A stretch of DNA of 23,784 nucleotides from Alphaproteobacteria bacterium (GTDB taxonomy: Bacteria > Pseudomonadota > Alphaproteobacteria > GCA-2731375). The notes under the pieces are model-generated. The model saw only the letters and a list, made by a program, of their open reading frames with translations. It did not search any database and was not told the origin of the DNA. A program made the position numbers and the translations under genes. The stretch lies in contig JASLMY010000047.1 of NCBI GenBank assembly GCA_030746295.1, forward strand, positions 1 to 23,784. The letters run 5' to 3'. Shown in pieces: positions 8,887 through 16,593 of this stretch (positions are counted from its first letter, which is position 1; every line of letters starts with the position of its first letter).

Positions 8887-9669
8887 ATGCACGGCACGCT
8901 CGAGAACCGGATCGCGGTGGTCACCGGCGGGGCCAGCGGCATCGGCGAGGCGACGGCCAGGCTCTTCGCGGCGCGCGGTGCCCGGGTCGTCGTCGCCGAT
9001 CGAAACGAAGGCGGTGCCGAGGCGGTGGCGGGCGAGATCTCGGGCCTGGCGGCGACGGTCGACGTCGTCGACGAGGCCGCCGTCGAGGCCATGGCCGAGA
9101 GGGTCGAGGCCGAGCTCGGGCCGACCGATATCGTCGTCACCTCGGCGGGCATCACCCAACGGCCGCTGCCGCCGGAAGAGCTGCGGCAAGAGACCTGGGA
9201 CAAGGTCCTGGAGGTCGATCTCAAGGGCACCTATCTCACCTGCCGCGCCTTCGGGGCGCGAATGGCGGCCAGAGGCAGTGGCGCCATCATCACCATCGCC
9301 TCGATCACGGGCATGCGGGCGACGCCGTTGCATTCCTATGCCCCCGCCAAGGCGGCGGTAATCAATCTGACGGCGGGCCTGGCGGCGGAGTGGGGCCGAT
9401 CGGGCGTTCGCGTCAACACGATCTCGCCGGGTTATACCTTGACGCCATTGCTGCAGACCGCGATCCAGCGCGGCCAGCGCGACCCGGAGCTCTTGAACCA
9501 GAACTCGGCCCTCGGCCGTATGGTGCTGCCGGAGGAGATCGCCAGGGCAGCCGCGTTCCTGGCCTCCGACGAGGCCAGTGCAATCACCGGGATCAACCTG
9601 CCGGTCGATGCCGGCTGGCTCACCGCCGGCCCTTGGCACACCTACGGCGGTGTCCGCGCTGAACGCTGA
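8887..9669 (+). CDS. Short-chain dehydrogenase/reductase (classical SDR)
   Basis: This 260-residue protein is a classical SDR with a Rossmann fold. The cofactor motif TGGASGIG is at 13-20, and Asp38 after the second strand (VVVADRN) favours NAD(H). Catalytic residues are Ser139, Tyr151 and Lys155 (YAPAK). Two positions are unusual: the NNAG motif reads TSAG (85-88), and the Asn of the N-S-Y-K tetrad is replaced by Asp111 (EVDLKGTY). The C-terminus ends GPWHTYGGVRAER, a tail seen in a group of proteobacterial sugar/polyol-type SDRs. The ATG follows AGAGAGGAGAGGG. It is alone on its strand, divergent from creD over 162 bp, and converges on the phosphatase gene 30 bp away. Substrate unknown. Confidence 0.9.
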   Translation: MHGTLENRIAVVTGGASGIGEATARLFAARGARVVVADRNEGGAEAVAGEISGLAATVDVVDEAAVEAMAERVEAELGPTDIVVTSAGITQRPLPPEELRQETWDKVLEVDLKGTYLTCRAFGARMAARGSGAIITIASITGMRATPLHSYAPAKAAVINLTAGLAAEWGRSGVRVNTISPGYTLTPLLQTAIQRGQRDPELLNQNSALGRMVLPEEIARAAAFLASDEASAITGINLPVDAGWLTAGPWHTYGGVRAER

Positions 9670-9699
9670 TCCCGGTCCAAGAGGGTTTGCGGCTCCGCC

Positions 9700-10215
9700 T
9701 CAGTCGAAGACAACGGGCAGGGCGACGAGGGCGCCCATGGTGCTGAAATCGGGCTCTCCCATGGCCTCGACGGCGCCGGCGAGGCGGCCGCTGAGGCCCA
9801 GTGCCTCGTCGGCGAGTGCGATCATGCGGCGGTTGGGTTTGGCGTGCGGTGCCAGCTGGCGCAAGAGCCCGGCCGCCTCGAGCTCGCGGCCGGGGTTGCG
9901 GATCGCCACCAGCGTCAGCGCCGCCGCGGTCGAACGGCTGACACCGGCGAAGCAATGGACCATGACGCTCGCCTCGTCGCGCCAGCCGTGGCCGAAGTCG
10001 ATCAGGCGCTCGATATGGTGCGATTGCGGCGGGTCGTAGCCGTCGATCGGCATGTCGATGTCGTGGAAGCGAAGTTGCAGGTGCCGCTCCCGCTCGATGC
10101 CGGCAGGCGTCTCGGGGAACGGGTCGTCGCCCAATAGCGAGACCATATGCCCGGGTTCGAGGCGGGCCGCATGATCGTCGACGTCGGCGAGGGCGCAGAT
10201 GTAGATGGTGCTCAT
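9700..10215 (-). CDS. Cys-X5-Arg protein phosphatase (dual-specificity / tyrosine phosphatase-like)
   Basis: The 171-residue protein has the signature phosphatase loop VHCFAGVSRS: nucleophile Cys88 and phosphate-binding Arg94, with the preceding His87 and following Ser95 as in dual-specificity and tyrosine phosphatases. An upstream HDIDMP (51-56) could supply the general acid Asp. It is expected to hydrolyse a phosphomonoester through a cysteinyl-phosphate intermediate; the substrate may be a phosphoprotein or a small molecule. It starts 15 bp after the sulfurtransferase stop, so the two are likely one transcript. It is the last gene of the ten-gene minus-strand run. The ATG has a GAGAGGA 11 bp upstream. 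Confidence 0.85.
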   Translation of the reverse strand: MSTIYICALADVDDHAARLEPGHMVSLLGDDPFPETPAGIERERHLQLRFHDIDMPIDGYDPPQSHHIERLIDFGHGWRDEASVMVHCFAGVSRSTAAALTLVAIRNPGRELEAAGLLRQLAPHAKPNRRMIALADEALGLSGRLAGAVEAMGEPDFSTMGALVALPVVFD

Positions 10216-10230
10216 CGGTGTCGCATCCTC

Positions 10231-11112
10231 TCAGTCGATTTCCATCGGCAGGGCCGGGTCTCGCACCCATTCGGAAAGCGAGCCGTCGTAGAGCGAGACC
10301 CCTTCGTGGCCGAAGAGGCTGAGGATGAAGGAGTCGCTGGAGGCGGCGATGCCACCGCCGCAATAGGCGACGACGCGAGGTGCGTCGAGAGCGCCGACGG
10401 CCTCGAATTTGGTGCGAAGCTCGTCGAGCGGCAGGTATGCCCCGCTGTCGCCGTCCAGAAGCTCGGCCGCCGGCACGCAGACCGAGTTGGCGATCCGCCC
10501 CGGGCGTCCGTAGTTCCGCCCGCCGCCGGCGTGCTGCTCATGCGACAGGCTATTCAGGACCAGGCTGTCGGGGTCATCGAGGGCCGCCAGGACCGACGCT
10601 TTGTCGGCGATCAGCTCTGGCCGCGGCTTGGCGGCGAAACGGGCCGACGGGTAGTTGGCCGGCTCGGTAGCCAAGGGCCGGCCCTCCTGGCGCCACTTTG
10701 TCAGGCCACCGTTCAACACCATGGCATCGTCGAAGCCGAAAGTCTTGAGCATCCACCAGATTCGGGTCGCCCATTGCACCGTGGTCTGGCTGTAGAGGAC
10801 GACCCGGGTGCCGTCGCCAACACCGTGGCCGGACATCACGGCGGCGAATTGGTCCGCCGAGGGCAGGGTGAAACGGAGGTCACTTTCGAGATCCGAGAGC
10901 TCGCCATGCAAGTCGAGGAAGCCGGCGCCCGGGATATGTCCCTCGTCATAGCCGGCGCGGCCGCTCTCGACGTCGTAAACGGTCACCGGATTGGGAATCA
11001 GGTGCGTGGTGCAGTCGAAGACGCGGAGGTCGGGTGCGCCCAACTGCGCGGCCAGCCAATCGGTCTCGACCAGCGGTCCCGGCGACCGTGAGCCCTTGCT
11101 ATCGTTCGTCAT
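10231..11112 (-). CDS. Sulfurtransferase with two rhodanese domains (thiosulfate / 3-mercaptopyruvate type)
   Basis: The 293-residue protein has tandem rhodanese domains, as in thiosulfate and 3-mercaptopyruvate sulfurtransferases. The inactive N-terminal domain includes the hallmark YDEGHIPGAGFLDLH (55-69) and VLYSQTTVQWATR. The C-terminal domain carries the active-site loop VVAYCGGGIAAS with persulfide-forming Cys251. The loop CGGGIA differs from both CG[ST]GVTA of mercaptopyruvate enzymes and CRKGVTA of classical rhodanese, so donor preference is uncertain. The frame is open to 11238, but homology starts near the ATG at 11112, which follows AGAGGGGA by 4 bp. It lies 31 bp after the MFS transporter gene and 15 bp before the phosphatase gene. 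Confidence 0.9.
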   Translation of the reverse strand: MTNDSKGSRSPGPLVETDWLAAQLGAPDLRVFDCTTHLIPNPVTVYDVESGRAGYDEGHIPGAGFLDLHGELSDLESDLRFTLPSADQFAAVMSGHGVGDGTRVVLYSQTTVQWATRIWWMLKTFGFDDAMVLNGGLTKWRQEGRPLATEPANYPSARFAAKPRPELIADKASVLAALDDPDSLVLNSLSHEQHAGGGRNYGRPGRIANSVCVPAAELLDGDSGAYLPLDELRTKFEAVGALDAPRVVAYCGGGIAASSDSFILSLFGHEGVSLYDGSLSEWVRDPALPMEID

Positions 11113-11143
11113 TCGATCCCCTCTCGATCTCTGTGACCCGAGT

Positions 11144-12391
11144 CTAGTCCGTGTCTCTGGTGGATGGTAGCGGTCGCCGCTCCGTCCGGTCGCCGGCAAG
11201 GCCGCTCGGCCGCAGGACCAGCATGGCGATCGGACCAACGGCGGTCACGAGTGCCAAATGGGCGAAGGCGAGGCCCCAGCCGAGGACGCTCTCGCCACCG
11301 GCGGCGTCGAGAATCAGGCCAACCGCGAGTGGGCCCAGGAAGCCGCCGGCATAGCCCAAGGTCGAATGCACGGCCATGGTGGCACCGCGCTCGCCGGGGC
11401 GGGCAGTGCCGACGGCGCCCGCGGTCAGCGAGGACGAGTCGGCCCAGATCAGCATGGCATAGAGGCAGACCATCGCCGCCGCGATCCAGTAGGAGAGGGC
11501 GGCGGAGAAGCCGATCAGAAGTGCCGCGGCCATGCCCGCGAACATGACCGCCAGAATGAAGCGCTGCCGGCCGAAGCGGCTCGCGGTCTCGTTGCCGGTA
11601 ACGCTGGTGACGACGCCGATCAGACCCATCGCGGCGGCCACGGCAGCGGGTGCGAAAAGGCCCCGGGCACCCGCCTCTCCGGCAGCGGCGAAGCTGAGGA
11701 AGGTCACCGCCCACTGGCGAAGTGCCGACATCTCCCAGGTGTGAACGCAATAGCTCAGGGCGTAGGCCATGGCCGAGCGGTTTCGAAACACCGGCCGGAA
11801 ATCCAGCAGGGCGCCGCGTTTGGCCGCCGCCGGGACGCGCCGGGTCGGCAGGGCGATGGCCATCAGTACGAAGGCGACCGCGGCCGAGAAAGCGGCACCG
11901 CCGAGCGCCCAGCGCCAGCCGAGCCAGGCCGCGATCATGGCTGCCATGGCGAAGGAGAGGCCACCGGAGACACCGATACTGGCCGCGTGCGCCGCCACGG
12001 CGCGGGATTGGCCCGGTCCCTCGGTGATGTCGCTCAAGGCCTTGAGGCCGGGCATGTAACTGCCTGCCCAGCCGATCCCCGCAAGGGCACGGAAGAGGAG
12101 CGCCGACCAGAAGCCCTCGGCCAACAGGGCGTAGCCGAGATGAGCGGCGACTGTCATCGCCACCGCGATAAGGTAAATCCACTTCGCCGGCAGACGGTCG
12201 GTCAGGGCCACCAGGACCGGCACGGTGACCGTGTAGCCGGCGTAGAAGATGCCGGTGATCCAGCCGGCCTCGCTGTTGGAAAGATCCCAGCTTTGGATGA
12301 AGGTCGGCAGTAGCGCCGGCACGGCGAAGGCGCCGACCTGAGCCAGGAACTGTGCCGTGCAGACGACCCAGACGATGCGCCGCGTCGACAC
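11144..12391 (-). CDS. Major facilitator superfamily transporter
   Basis: The 415-residue protein is a polytopic inner-membrane protein with about 12 predicted helices split into two halves by a cytoplasmic loop near residues 195-215 (PTRRVPAAAKRG). The first half has the MFS motif-A region in degenerate form (VALTDRLPAKW), and the second half has an ETASRFGRQRF counterpart. The substrate is not evident; short MFS proteins of this layout often export drugs or small organic acids. It starts with GTG at 12391, where helix 1 begins five residues later, and lies 21 bp after the dehalogenase stop codon. The 31-bp gap to the sulfurtransferase suggests co-transcription. Confidence 0.88.
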   Translation of the reverse strand: MSTRRIVWVVCTAQFLAQVGAFAVPALLPTFIQSWDLSNSEAGWITGIFYAGYTVTVPVLVALTDRLPAKWIYLIAVAMTVAAHLGYALLAEGFWSALLFRALAGIGWAGSYMPGLKALSDITEGPGQSRAVAAHAASIGVSGGLSFAMAAMIAAWLGWRWALGGAAFSAAVAFVLMAIALPTRRVPAAAKRGALLDFRPVFRNRSAMAYALSYCVHTWEMSALRQWAVTFLSFAAAGEAGARGLFAPAAVAAAMGLIGVVTSVTGNETASRFGRQRFILAVMFAGMAAALLIGFSAALSYWIAAAMVCLYAMLIWADSSSLTAGAVGTARPGERGATMAVHSTLGYAGGFLGPLAVGLILDAAGGESVLGWGLAFAHLALVTAVGPIAMLVLRPSGLAGDRTERRPLPSTRDTD

Positions 12392-12412
12392 CGTCCGCCC
12401 CAGCCGCCGTCC

Positions 12413-13126
12413 TCAACAGCCGAGCTTGTCGGCGAGGTCCAAGAAGTCGTCGGCGACGACGTCGAAGTCGTGCTCGGCCCTGAGATCCTTCGCTTGGTCG
12501 GGGCCGTATTCATCGGGACGCAGGACAAAGGCTGTCCTGAAGCCGCAGGCGGCGGCGGCCACCAGGTCGTCGTTATGCGCCGCCACCATCATGCACTCGC
12601 CCGGGTTCAGGCTCAGATAGTCGGCCGCGTTGAGGTACGCCTGAGGCTGAGGCTTGTAGGCCCGCGCGACCTCGGCGCCCAGGACCGCGTCCCAGGGTAG
12701 GCCGGCACGCTTGGCCATTTCCACGATCAGCCGCATGTTGCCGTTGGACAGCGTGGCGAGGATGAAGCGCTGCTTCAGCCGGGCGAGGCCCTGAACTGTG
12801 TCCGGCCAGGGGTCGAGGCGGTGCCAGGCGCGGTTGAAGTCGTCGATCTCGGCCTCGGATAGACCGCTCAGCTCGTAGCGGGCCAGCAGCTCGTCCAGGT
12901 TGCGGCGGTGCAGCACGTCCAGCTTGACGAAGTCCTCGGCGCCGCTTCTGACGCGCTCCATCGCGGGCTGGTAGAGGGCGCGCCAGTCGAGCGCGAAGCG
13001 CTGCCAGTCGAGGTCGATCCCGAGCCGATCACCGAGCGCTGCGCCCTCACGGGCAATGGAGTTGCGCCAGTCGACGACGGTGCCGAAGACGTCGAAGGTG
13101 AGAGCCTGGATGTTGTCGCCAGCCAT
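12413..13126 (-). CDS. Haloacid dehalogenase type II (HAD superfamily)
   Basis: The 237-residue protein belongs to the type II (L-2-haloacid) dehalogenase branch of the HAD superfamily. Motif I is LTFDVFGTVVDW with nucleophile Asp12; motif II is TLSNGN with Ser128; motif III is YKPQPQAY with Lys158; motif IV is MMVAAHNDDLVAA with Asp186/Asp187. It would hydrolyse the C-halogen bond of a short 2-haloacid through an aspartyl ester, though some members act on other substrates. I chose the ATG at 13126: GAGGG lies 9 bp upstream and the start falls 13 bp after the GST stop. An in-frame ATG at 13147 lacks a ribosome site and would overlap the GST gene. Confidence 0.88.
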   Translation of the reverse strand: MAGDNIQALTFDVFGTVVDWRNSIAREGAALGDRLGIDLDWQRFALDWRALYQPAMERVRSGAEDFVKLDVLHRRNLDELLARYELSGLSEAEIDDFNRAWHRLDPWPDTVQGLARLKQRFILATLSNGNMRLIVEMAKRAGLPWDAVLGAEVARAYKPQPQAYLNAADYLSLNPGECMMVAAHNDDLVAAAACGFRTAFVLRPDEYGPDQAKDLRAEHDFDVVADDFLDLADKLGC

Positions 13127-13139
13127 CGATCCGATGCCC

Positions 13140-13751
13140 TCAGCCATCGGGCCGGGTCTGTTGCATCGATGGGCGGGCGGCGAAGTCGTCGAGCCAGGCT
13201 GCGAGCTTGGGGTGACCGGCGCGCCAATCGTCGTCGGCAAAACGAAAGTCGAGATAGGCAAGCGCGCAGGCGACCGTGATCGACCCGATATCGACCGATT
13301 CGCAGATGCCCTCGGCCTCGCCTTCGAGCGCGTCGAGGCTGCGCGCCATCTTGGCCTTCTGGCCCGCGACCCAATCGTCCCAGCGCAACCCCTCGGGTCG
13401 AAGGAAGGTCTCGTAGCGGATGCTCACTCCGGCATCCAGAATGCCGTCGGCGAGCGCCTGGCGCCGCAGCACGGTCCAGCGCGCGTTGCCGCCAGCCGGG
13501 AACAGCGATGGCCTCGCCTGCAAGCTGTCGAGGTACTCCACGATGACGCGGGAATCGTAGAGGGCGGTGCCGTCGTCGAGGACCAGCGTCGGCACCTTGG
13601 CGATCGGATTGGCGGCCGCCACCGTCTCGTTCAGGTCCACGGGCGAGACCGCGCCCTCCAGCTCCTCGATCCGGTCGAGAAGGCCGCACTCGCGGGCGAC
13701 GACGCGGACCTTGCGGGCATAGGGGGAGGCGGTGGCGTAGTGGAGTTTCAT
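13140..13751 (-). CDS. Glutathione S-transferase family protein
   Basis: The 203-residue protein has the two-domain GST layout. The thioredoxin-like N-terminal domain begins MKLHYATASPYARKVR, with Ser9 at the position of the catalytic Ser/Cys in bacterial GSTs, then AKVPTLVLDDG with the cis-proline, and YDSRVIVEYL for gamma-glutamyl binding. The all-helical C-terminal domain runs from about residue 88 and includes the conserved SITVACALAYLDFRF (N-capping region). It would conjugate or reduce electrophiles with glutathione. The ATG follows AAGGAGAGAGGG. It precedes the haloacid dehalogenase by 13 bp, a pairing consistent with halogenated-compound detoxification (inference only). Confidence 0.9.
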   Translation of the reverse strand: MKLHYATASPYARKVRVVARECGLLDRIEELEGAVSPVDLNETVAAANPIAKVPTLVLDDGTALYDSRVIVEYLDSLQARPSLFPAGGNARWTVLRRQALADGILDAGVSIRYETFLRPEGLRWDDWVAGQKAKMARSLDALEGEAEGICESVDIGSITVACALAYLDFRFADDDWRAGHPKLAAWLDDFAARPSMQQTRPDG

Positions 13752-13814
13752 GGGCCCTCTCTCCTTGGTTCGGGCGACAGTCTAGCGCCACCCCGCGCTG
13801 CCCTCCAACCGCTC

Positions 13815-14618
13815 TCAAAGGAGGCGCAGGAGGCCCTTGCTCAGAAGGGCGACGGCCGCCACGAGCAGCAGGATTTGAAGGGCGCGGTAAAAGCCCTCAG
13901 TGGTGCTGGTATGGAAGGCGCGGGTGCCGGACCAGGTACCGAGGAAGACCACGGGGATGAGCAGGGCCGCCTCGATCAGAACGCGCGGGGCGATCAGGCC
14001 GGCGAGCGCGATTCCGGCGACGCGACACAGGATGAAGACGCCCGAGACGGCGATATTCGTGCCGCGAAGGGTGATGGGCGAAGCGCAGACGAGGCGCATG
14101 TAGACGACCAGGAAATAGACGGTGCCGCCACCGCTGACGGTGCCGGCAGTGGCGCCGGTGGCGGCGAGGCTGGCGACCACGAGAGGCGATCTGAGTGGCA
14201 GGATCGACGAGATCCGCTCGATCAGGTGCAGGCGGTCGAGGACGACGATGACGACGATGAGAACCGCCATCACCACGATCAGCCAGTCGGCCTCCAGCTC
14301 GGCGAAGATCCAGGTGCCGAGCGCGATGCCTGGCAAGAGTCCCGACATCACCGAGCCCGTCACCCGCCAGTCGGCGGTCTTTATACCCTGCGGCAGCAGG
14401 TGCACCTGGGCCACGGTCGCCGTCAGCATCACCAGGATGATCGAGTGATGCGGCTCCAGAAGCCAAGTCGCCAACAGCACGATCGGCATGTTGGAGCCGA
14501 AACCGAAGGCGCCGCGAATGAAGAAGCCGAGAAAATGCGTCGCCGCGACCGCGGCCACGACCCAGAGCGGTAGGCCGGGGAAGGGAACGAGATGGGCGGG
14601 CAGGAACTCTTGGAACAT
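13815..14618 (-). CDS. TauE/SafE family membrane exporter (TSUP)
   Basis: The 267-residue protein is a membrane protein of the sulfite/sulfonate exporter (TauE/SafE) family, with about eight hydrophobic helices. The family repeat is visible twice: FIRGAFGFGSNMPIVLLAT near the N-terminus and TGATAGTVSGGGTVYFLVV in the middle. Such proteins move organosulfur anions or related small anions across the inner membrane. The open frame reaches 14681, but I placed the start at the ATG at 14618, because the membrane homology begins shortly after and an extended -10 lies just upstream. A sulfurtransferase is encoded three genes downstream, a loose hint at sulfur metabolism. Confidence 0.85.
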   Translation of the reverse strand: MFQEFLPAHLVPFPGLPLWVVAAVAATHFLGFFIRGAFGFGSNMPIVLLATWLLEPHHSIILVMLTATVAQVHLLPQGIKTADWRVTGSVMSGLLPGIALGTWIFAELEADWLIVVMAVLIVVIVVLDRLHLIERISSILPLRSPLVVASLAATGATAGTVSGGGTVYFLVVYMRLVCASPITLRGTNIAVSGVFILCRVAGIALAGLIAPRVLIEAALLIPVVFLGTWSGTRAFHTSTTEGFYRALQILLLVAAVALLSKGLLRLL

Positions 14619-14646
14619 CGGTGCTGTCGGCGGTTGCGGGGTGTCG

Positions 14647-14655
14647 AGTATAGCA
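14647..14655 (-). promoter_or_regulatory. Extended -10 promoter candidate for the TauE/SafE gene
   Basis: The minus strand reads TGCTATACT, an extended -10 element (TGn plus TATACT, 5 of 6 to TATAAT), placing a transcription start about 22 bp before the ATG at 14618. No good -35 hexamer is present at 16-18 bp, which extended -10 promoters can tolerate. It would separate the exporter from the ygfZ-speB group. Confidence 0.4.
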
Positions 14656-14676
14656 GCCGGGTGCCGCGCCCGGCAC
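14656..14676 (-). terminator. GC-rich hairpin after the ureohydrolase gene
   Basis: Two alternative, overlapping stems lie 16 bp beyond the speB stop: GCCGGG/CCCGGC with a 7-nt loop, and GTGCCG/CGGCAC with a 4-nt loop. There is no T-run after either stem, so it is at best a weak or factor-assisted terminator, or an mRNA-end stabiliser. Confidence 0.25.
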
Positions 14677-14691
14677 GACAACGGGGCCGGT

Positions 14692-15645
14692 CTACCTTCG
14701 TGCCGCCAGGGAGTCGGCGACGAGGCAAAGGATCTCGAACATCACGCTGGCGCCGACGAGCGCCGTGGTGCCGGATGGATCGAAGGGCGGCGCCACCTCG
14801 ACGACGTCGCCGCCGATGAGGTTCAGGCCGCGCAAGCCCCGCAGCATCAGCTGCGCCTCCAGCGTCGTGAAGCCGCCAATCTCGGGTGTGCCGGTGCCGG
14901 GCGCGTAGACCGGGTCGAGGCCGTCGACGTCGAAGGAAATGTAGGTCGGGCCGTCACCGGCGACGCGGCGCGCCTCCTCGATCACAGCCTTGACGCCGAT
15001 CTCGTAGAGCTCCTCCATATAGACCACGCGCATACCGGAATCGTGGCTGAACTTCCAGGCGTCCAGGTCGTTCAAGGCGCCGCGGATGCCGATCTGGATG
15101 GTCCGCTTCGGGTCCAGGACGCCCTCCTCGACGGCGCGGCGGAAGGGCGTGCCGTGGTGGAACTTGGAGCCGAGATAGTCGTCGCCGGTATCGCAGTGGG
15201 CGTCGAAATGGACCATGCCGACGGGGCGGTCCCGGCCGATGGCCCGCATCACGGGCAGGGTCACCGAATGGTCGCCGCCGGCGGAGATCGGCAGCACGCC
15301 GGCGTCGTGCACCTTGGCGAAGAAATCCGCGATCTCGTCGAGGCTGTCCTCCAGCTTGAAGGGCCGCTGCACCCAGGCATCGCCCAAATCGGCGACGCGG
15401 GCCAGCTTGTAAGGCTTGATGCCGCAGGCCTGGTGCACGGTCCGCATCAGGCTCGACTGGTTGCGGATCTCACGCGGGCCGTGACGGGCGCCGGTGCGGT
15501 TGGTGACGCCGCCGTCGAAGGGGATGCCGATCAAGCCGATGTCGACGTTGCCGTAGTCCTCGGTGAAAGGTGCCCGCATGAAGGTGGGAATGCCCGAATA
15601 GCGGGGCCGCTGCATCGGGTCGGCGAACTCGGGATAGTCGCTCAT
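14692..15645 (-). CDS. speB: Agmatinase / guanidinobutyrase-type ureohydrolase
   Basis: The 317-residue enzyme belongs to the Mn-dependent ureohydrolase (arginase) superfamily, which splits urea from a guanidino compound. All six metal ligands are visible: His126 in GGDHS, Asp148, His150 and Asp152 in HFDAHCDTGDD, and Asp239 and Asp241 in SFDVDGLDPVYAPGTGTPE. The N-terminus (RPRYSGIPTFMRAP) is characteristic of the agmatinase/guanidinobutyrase branch rather than arginase; which guanidino substrate is used cannot be decided from the sequence, so the speB symbol is provisional. The ATG follows GTGGAGG by 7 bp. It is the fourth gene of the ygfZ-tag-DUF1491-speB group, 25 bp after DUF1491. Confidence 0.9.
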   Translation of the reverse strand: MSDYPEFADPMQRPRYSGIPTFMRAPFTEDYGNVDIGLIGIPFDGGVTNRTGARHGPREIRNQSSLMRTVHQACGIKPYKLARVADLGDAWVQRPFKLEDSLDEIADFFAKVHDAGVLPISAGGDHSVTLPVMRAIGRDRPVGMVHFDAHCDTGDDYLGSKFHHGTPFRRAVEEGVLDPKRTIQIGIRGALNDLDAWKFSHDSGMRVVYMEELYEIGVKAVIEEARRVAGDGPTYISFDVDGLDPVYAPGTGTPEIGGFTTLEAQLMLRGLRGLNLIGGDVVEVAPPFDPSGTTALVGASVMFEILCLVADSLAARR

Positions 15646-15670
15646 GGCTGGTCCTCCACGCCGTCGGCCG

Positions 15671-16006
15671 CTATTCCACGGGCTCGTCCAGGAAATGGCG
15701 GCCGTCGCGGTCCTCGATCTCCAGCACCCAGAGGTCGGGGTCGAAGTTCACCTGGCGGCTGATGTAGGCGTCGGCCTCAGACTCGTCGACAAGCTCGGGC
15801 CCTGTGGCGCGGAGCCAGATACGCCCACCCTCCGGGCTGGGTGCGGGCTGCAGGACGCTGCAGCCGTCATCCAAGGTGTTGAGCTTGATCAGCACCGTTC
15901 CCGCCATCTCGTCGCCCCGGCGGGCCACCACGGCGATGACGTCCTGGGACCAGCAGCGCCGGATATGCGCCTTGATCCAGAGCTCGGCCTTGACCCTGGG
16001 CTGCAT
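15671..16006 (-). CDS. DUF1491 family protein
   Basis: The 111-residue protein matches the alphaproteobacterial DUF1491 family by its start (RVKAELWIKAHIRRC), the central AGTVLIKLNTL, and the C-terminal DAYISRQVNFDPDLWVLEIEDRDGRHFL. Function is unknown. No signal peptide or membrane segment is visible, so it is probably cytoplasmic. I chose the ATG at 16006, which follows GAGG by 5 bp and lies 7 bp after the tag stop; the frame is open to 16102 but that would overlap tag. Short spacings on both sides suggest it is co-expressed with tag and the ureohydrolase. Confidence 0.78.
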   Translation of the reverse strand: MQPRVKAELWIKAHIRRCWSQDVIAVVARRGDEMAGTVLIKLNTLDDGCSVLQPAPSPEGGRIWLRATGPELVDESEADAYISRQVNFDPDLWVLEIEDRDGRHFLDEPVE

Positions 16007-16013
16007 CGCGGCC

Positions 16014-16583
16014 TCAGACCTCGCCGTGGCGAAAGCAGTCCACGACGTGGTCATTGACGATGCCGCACGCCTGCATGACCGCATAACATATGGTAGGGCC
16101 ACAAAAGCGGAAGCCGGCCGCCTTCAGCGCCTTCGACATGGCCCGGCTCTCCGCCGTCTCGGCCGGAATCTGATCGCTTCGGGTCCGACGGTTGATTAGC
16201 GGTCGGCCGTCGGTGAAGCGCCAGAGGAAGTCAGCGAAGGAGCCATCTTCTTCCATGATCTTGAGCCAGGCCTGGGCATTTCCAATCGTGGCCTCGATCT
16301 TCTGCCGATTGCGGACGATGCCGGCATCGGCCATCAGAGCCTGGCACTTGGTGGCGTCGTAGCGGGCGACGACCTCGGGCGCGAAGCCATCGAAGGCGCG
16401 GCGGAAGTTGTCGCGCTTGCGCAGGATGGTGATCCAGGACAGGCCGGCCTGGAAACCGTCCAGCATCAGCTTCTCGAAGAGGGCGCGGTCGTCCCACTCC
16501 GGCACCCCCCATTCGGTGTCATGGTAAGCGACGTAGAGCGGATCCTCACCGCACCATGAACAGCGGCTTTGCTCCAAGTTCAT
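16014..16583 (-). CDS. tag: DNA-3-methyladenine glycosylase I
   Basis: The 189-residue protein is Tag, which removes 3-methyladenine from alkylated DNA in base-excision repair. The family start is clear (CSWCGEDPLYVAYHDTEWG, 8-26), as are FEKLMLDGFQAGLSWITIL and the C-terminal GPTICYAVMQACGIVNDHV. The four zinc ligands of the family map to Cys8 and His21 at the N-terminus and the His and Cys of NDHVVDCFRH at the C-terminus. Length fits the family. It begins 10 bp after ygfZ and ends 7 bp before DUF1491. The ATG at 16583 has no strong ribosome site, suggesting coupling to ygfZ translation. Confidence 0.95.
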   Translation of the reverse strand: MNLEQSRCSWCGEDPLYVAYHDTEWGVPEWDDRALFEKLMLDGFQAGLSWITILRKRDNFRRAFDGFAPEVVARYDATKCQALMADAGIVRNRQKIEATIGNAQAWLKIMEEDGSFADFLWRFTDGRPLINRRTRSDQIPAETAESRAMSKALKAAGFRFCGPTICYAVMQACGIVNDHVVDCFRHGEV

Positions 16584-16593
16584 CGACGGGGCG

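Noticed and set aside
8725..9639. Upstream extension of the creD open frame (to 9639)
   Set aside because: This part is antisense to the SDR gene at 8887-9669 and crosses the divergent intergenic region; CreD homology begins only at the ATG at 8724.
9670..9699. GCGGCTCCGC inverted repeat between the convergent SDR and phosphatase genes, as a bidirectional terminator
   Set aside because: The arms are only 4 bp with a 2-nt loop and no T-run follows on either strand.
13056..14573. A 505-residue plus-strand open frame across the GST and exporter genes
   Set aside because: It spans two real minus-strand genes and the gap between them, and its sequence is low-complexity acidic/His-rich text typical of antisense shadows.
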